Positions 62,178 through 63,869 of a stretch of 63,869 nt of DNA are shown one piece after another (positions within the stretch are counted from its first letter, which is position 1; each line of letters begins with the position of its first letter). The stretch covers positions 1 to 63,869 of the forward strand of contig NZ_CALMHT010000110.1 of the NCBI RefSeq assembly GCF_937863835.1, in the 5' to 3' direction. This DNA comes from an uncultured Prevotella sp. Lineage in GTDB: Bacteria; Bacteroidota; Bacteroidia; Bacteroidales; Bacteroidaceae. Under the pieces are notes generated by a model, which saw nothing but the letters and a program-made list of their open reading frames with translations, ran no database searches and had not been told where the DNA came from. The position numbers and the translations under genes were made by a program.

Positions 62178-63806
62178 TTAACTTTTCTTGCCCCAGTAGG
62201 TCGCGGTACCGTTGATACCGGCATACACAATAGTAGCGTGGCGCGGACTGGCTTCCCAGTCGCATTCACGTTTTAAGAGCAGTTCTATGTCACCCACTTT
62301 CAGGGTATTGGTCGAAGCGTTGAAACTCCATGTTTTTCCTGCCCAGATACCTGATGTTACAGTATGGTCGGATCCCAGAACGACAGTGGTCGCTGTCTTC
62401 TGTTTGCCATAGGAATAACTGAGGTCGATATTCTCCCAGTTGCCCACCAGTTCACTTTCCGTGATAGCAGTCTGGGGTACAGCACCGTAACGTTCGGGCA
62501 TGACGACCGGCCAACCAGTGCTGGTCCATCTGATACTGCGCACCTGTCCCATCATAATAGCGTTGCTATAAGCATTGCCGCCTACATTGGCAGGGAATCG
62601 TCCCTGCGAGGCATAAAACCAGTTGCCATTGCCGTCATCGAAAATAGCACAGTGGGAAATGCCCACCCAACCATAACCTGTACTGAACTTATAAGGATGG
62701 GTGACTATAGGATAGGCATCACCACCTGTATTCGTCACATCCTTACCATCAATGCCTACATAAGGTCCATCGATGTTCTTACTGCGGACGACACGGGTGT
62801 TATAAGCCACTGAAAGTTCATCATAAGCCATAAACATATAGTAATAGCCATCGTGATAAACTACTTCTGGTGCTTCGGAACCTTGCCAGCGGTTCCCCAT
62901 CTGACGGGTATTGACCAGTTTACCATAAGCGGAAATATCCGATCCCCACGGATTGCCCAGTTCCTTGAGCGGTTTACCTGTATCGGCATTCAATTGAACT
63001 GCTGCGAAACCCGAATGCCAGGAACCATAAACGAGCCAGTGTTCACCACTTTCTGTAATGATATACGAAGGGTCGATGGCGTTAAATTTAAAATAGCAAT
63101 TGGCCCAGTCGGTAGCGTTCACTTTATAGTTGAGTTCCTTGTCAGACACGTTGGTGATGACATATCCTTTGTCCACCCAACTGCTGACATCCGATGGATC
63201 ACCGGTTTCCATCATACCGATAAAGGCACGTTCCGACCATGTTCCTGTACCGTTGATGGTACCGGGAATCGTAATCACATAATACATACGGTACAGGCCC
63301 GTCTTCACTTTACGTGCACAAGGTGCCCAAAAACCGAACTGTGTCGCATCGCTGAAGTCGGCAGTGCTGGCAGAGATTCCCATATTGGCACGAATCTCAT
63401 TGAGTTTTACCTTCACCCACGTAGGGATACCCGCCATTGTACTGCCAAGAAATTCCCAGTCGACAAGGTTTTTACTTCGACGGCAGAAAAAATGTCCGTG
63501 GCCCACATGACTGTTACCGTAAGACGCGTCTGTCTGATACATATAATAGTAGCCATCATCCGCCTTCATGACCGTGGGATCGTGGACATTGGCGAGATTC
63601 CAACTGGCACGGTTCGTCCATGCTGCTATTGATGTATAATCATCTTTATAAGTAGGAGCAACGTATGAGGTTGTCGTGGTATCCGTCTTCACCGGCGTAA
63701 CAGGTGTAACGCTGGATTCATCATTACCACTGCTACTGCAAGCCGGTAGGAATAAAGCTACGACAAACAGCAATAATGAATTTTTCAGACTGAAATTATT
63801 ATTCAT
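62178..63806 (-). CDS. Glycoside hydrolase family 43 lipoprotein
   Basis: A 542-residue surface or periplasmic lipoprotein. The lipobox LPAC places the acylated Cys at residue 23, followed by a Ser/Asn linker with an acidic residue that fits surface export signals of Bacteroidota. The five-bladed propeller has catalytic Asp76 in NVHDPTVM and a general-acid glutamate in QGSEAPEVVYHDGYYYMF. A C-terminal domain of about 100 residues resembles the small sheet found in arabinan endo-1,5-alpha-L-arabinosidases. Arabinan or arabinoxylan side chains are the probable substrates. Confidence 0.9.
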   Translation of the reverse strand: MNNNFSLKNSLLLFVVALFLPACSSSGNDESSVTPVTPVKTDTTTTSYVAPTYKDDYTSIAAWTNRASWNLANVHDPTVMKADDGYYYMYQTDASYGNSHVGHGHFFCRRSKNLVDWEFLGSTMAGIPTWVKVKLNEIRANMGISASTADFSDATQFGFWAPCARKVKTGLYRMYYVITIPGTINGTGTWSERAFIGMMETGDPSDVSSWVDKGYVITNVSDKELNYKVNATDWANCYFKFNAIDPSYIITESGEHWLVYGSWHSGFAAVQLNADTGKPLKELGNPWGSDISAYGKLVNTRQMGNRWQGSEAPEVVYHDGYYYMFMAYDELSVAYNTRVVRSKNIDGPYVGIDGKDVTNTGGDAYPIVTHPYKFSTGYGWVGISHCAIFDDGNGNWFYASQGRFPANVGGNAYSNAIMMGQVRSIRWTSTGWPVVMPERYGAVPQTAITESELVGNWENIDLSYSYGKQKTATTVVLGSDHTVTSGIWAGKTWSFNASTNTLKVGDIELLLKRECDWEASPRHATIVYAGINGTATYWGKKS

Positions 63807-63823
63807 ATTTTCGTTAATAAAGT

Positions 63824-63854
63824 AAGAGGGCGGGCCGCAAAAGCCCGCCCTCTT
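63824..63854 (-). terminator. GC-rich hairpin, terminator of a gene beyond the right edge
   Basis: AAGAGGGCGGGC at 63824-63835 pairs perfectly with GCCCGCCCTCTT at 63843-63854 around a 7-nt loop. On the minus strand it lies between a gene outside the window and the GH43 start, so it probably ends that upstream gene. The T run is weak. Confidence 0.55.
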
Positions 63855-63869
63855 GGTTATAAAATAGAT

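Noticed and set aside
62853..63632. A 259-codon plus-strand open frame opposite the GH43 gene.
   Set aside because: The opposite strand encodes an unmistakable GH43 enzyme. The plus frame shows no recognisable domain and is a mirror of GH43 codon bias.

Overview
The window looks like a chromosomal segment of a Bacteroidota organism, most likely Prevotella or a close Prevotellaceae relative. Four observations support this. The gene order PorV-PorU belongs to the type IX secretion system. Promoters repeatedly show the Bacteroidota -7 box TAnnTTTG, and Shine-Dalgarno sequences are weak or missing. A DUF4290-type gene sits between tsaB and murA. A xylan/arabinan glycoside hydrolase set lies at the right edge. 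No rRNA, tRNA, CRISPR array, transposase or prophage gene is visible.

Layout. 1-5.9 kb (minus): ispF, porV, porU and a small fumarylacetoacetate-hydrolase-family gene. 5.9-9.1 kb (minus): translation genes rplM-rpsI and rpsB-tsf, each pair with a candidate structured mRNA leader, ending in a good terminator. 9.1-26 kb: an AT-rich surface-glycan locus that changes strand several times. It holds a LicD / TarI-like / SDR trio, five glycosyltransferase-type genes, a Wzx-type flippase, two paralogous polytopic membrane proteins, and a seven-gene minus-strand operon. That operon encodes a phosphoethanolamine transferase, two acyltransferases, a UbiA-type phosphoribosyltransferase, a HAD phosphatase, a GtrA protein and a membrane protein. 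26-28.1 kb (minus): yicC-gmk-nadD. 28.2-33.9 kb (plus): tsaB-DUF4290-murA-rimM-dxr-rseP. 34.1-39.9 kb (plus): gltB-gltD.

40-50.7 kb is a signalling neighbourhood. It has a 1.4k-residue protein made of two fused TPR sensor kinases, the second a pseudokinase. Next come guanine deaminase, Kup, a membrane-anchored AraC regulator, and a TPR/transmembrane/AraC regulator. Beside that regulator lies a 205-bp dyad with four AraC-style half-sites (ATTGCANNNRCGCAA, 21-bp period). It is flanked by two outward-facing -7 boxes. One faces an 89-residue gene of unknown function and the other a short transcription unit ending in a strong hairpin terminator, a candidate small RNA. A second palindrome (GTCTAAACGT-N7-ACGTTTAGAC) sits upstream of the regulator and recurs imperfectly at the centre of the dyad.

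50.7-63.9 kb: a GH18-CE4-GT2 fusion, a small secreted protein, NhaD, asparagine synthetase, then GH3, GH8 and GH43 enzymes that could act together on xylan side chains and oligosaccharides.

The most promising unusual observations are the AraC-type divergent dyad with its candidate RNA, the fused kinase-pseudokinase, and the co-transcription of a DPPR-synthase-like UbiA/HAD/GtrA module with glycan-decorating enzymes. Family names rest on motif recognition by eye. No database search was possible.
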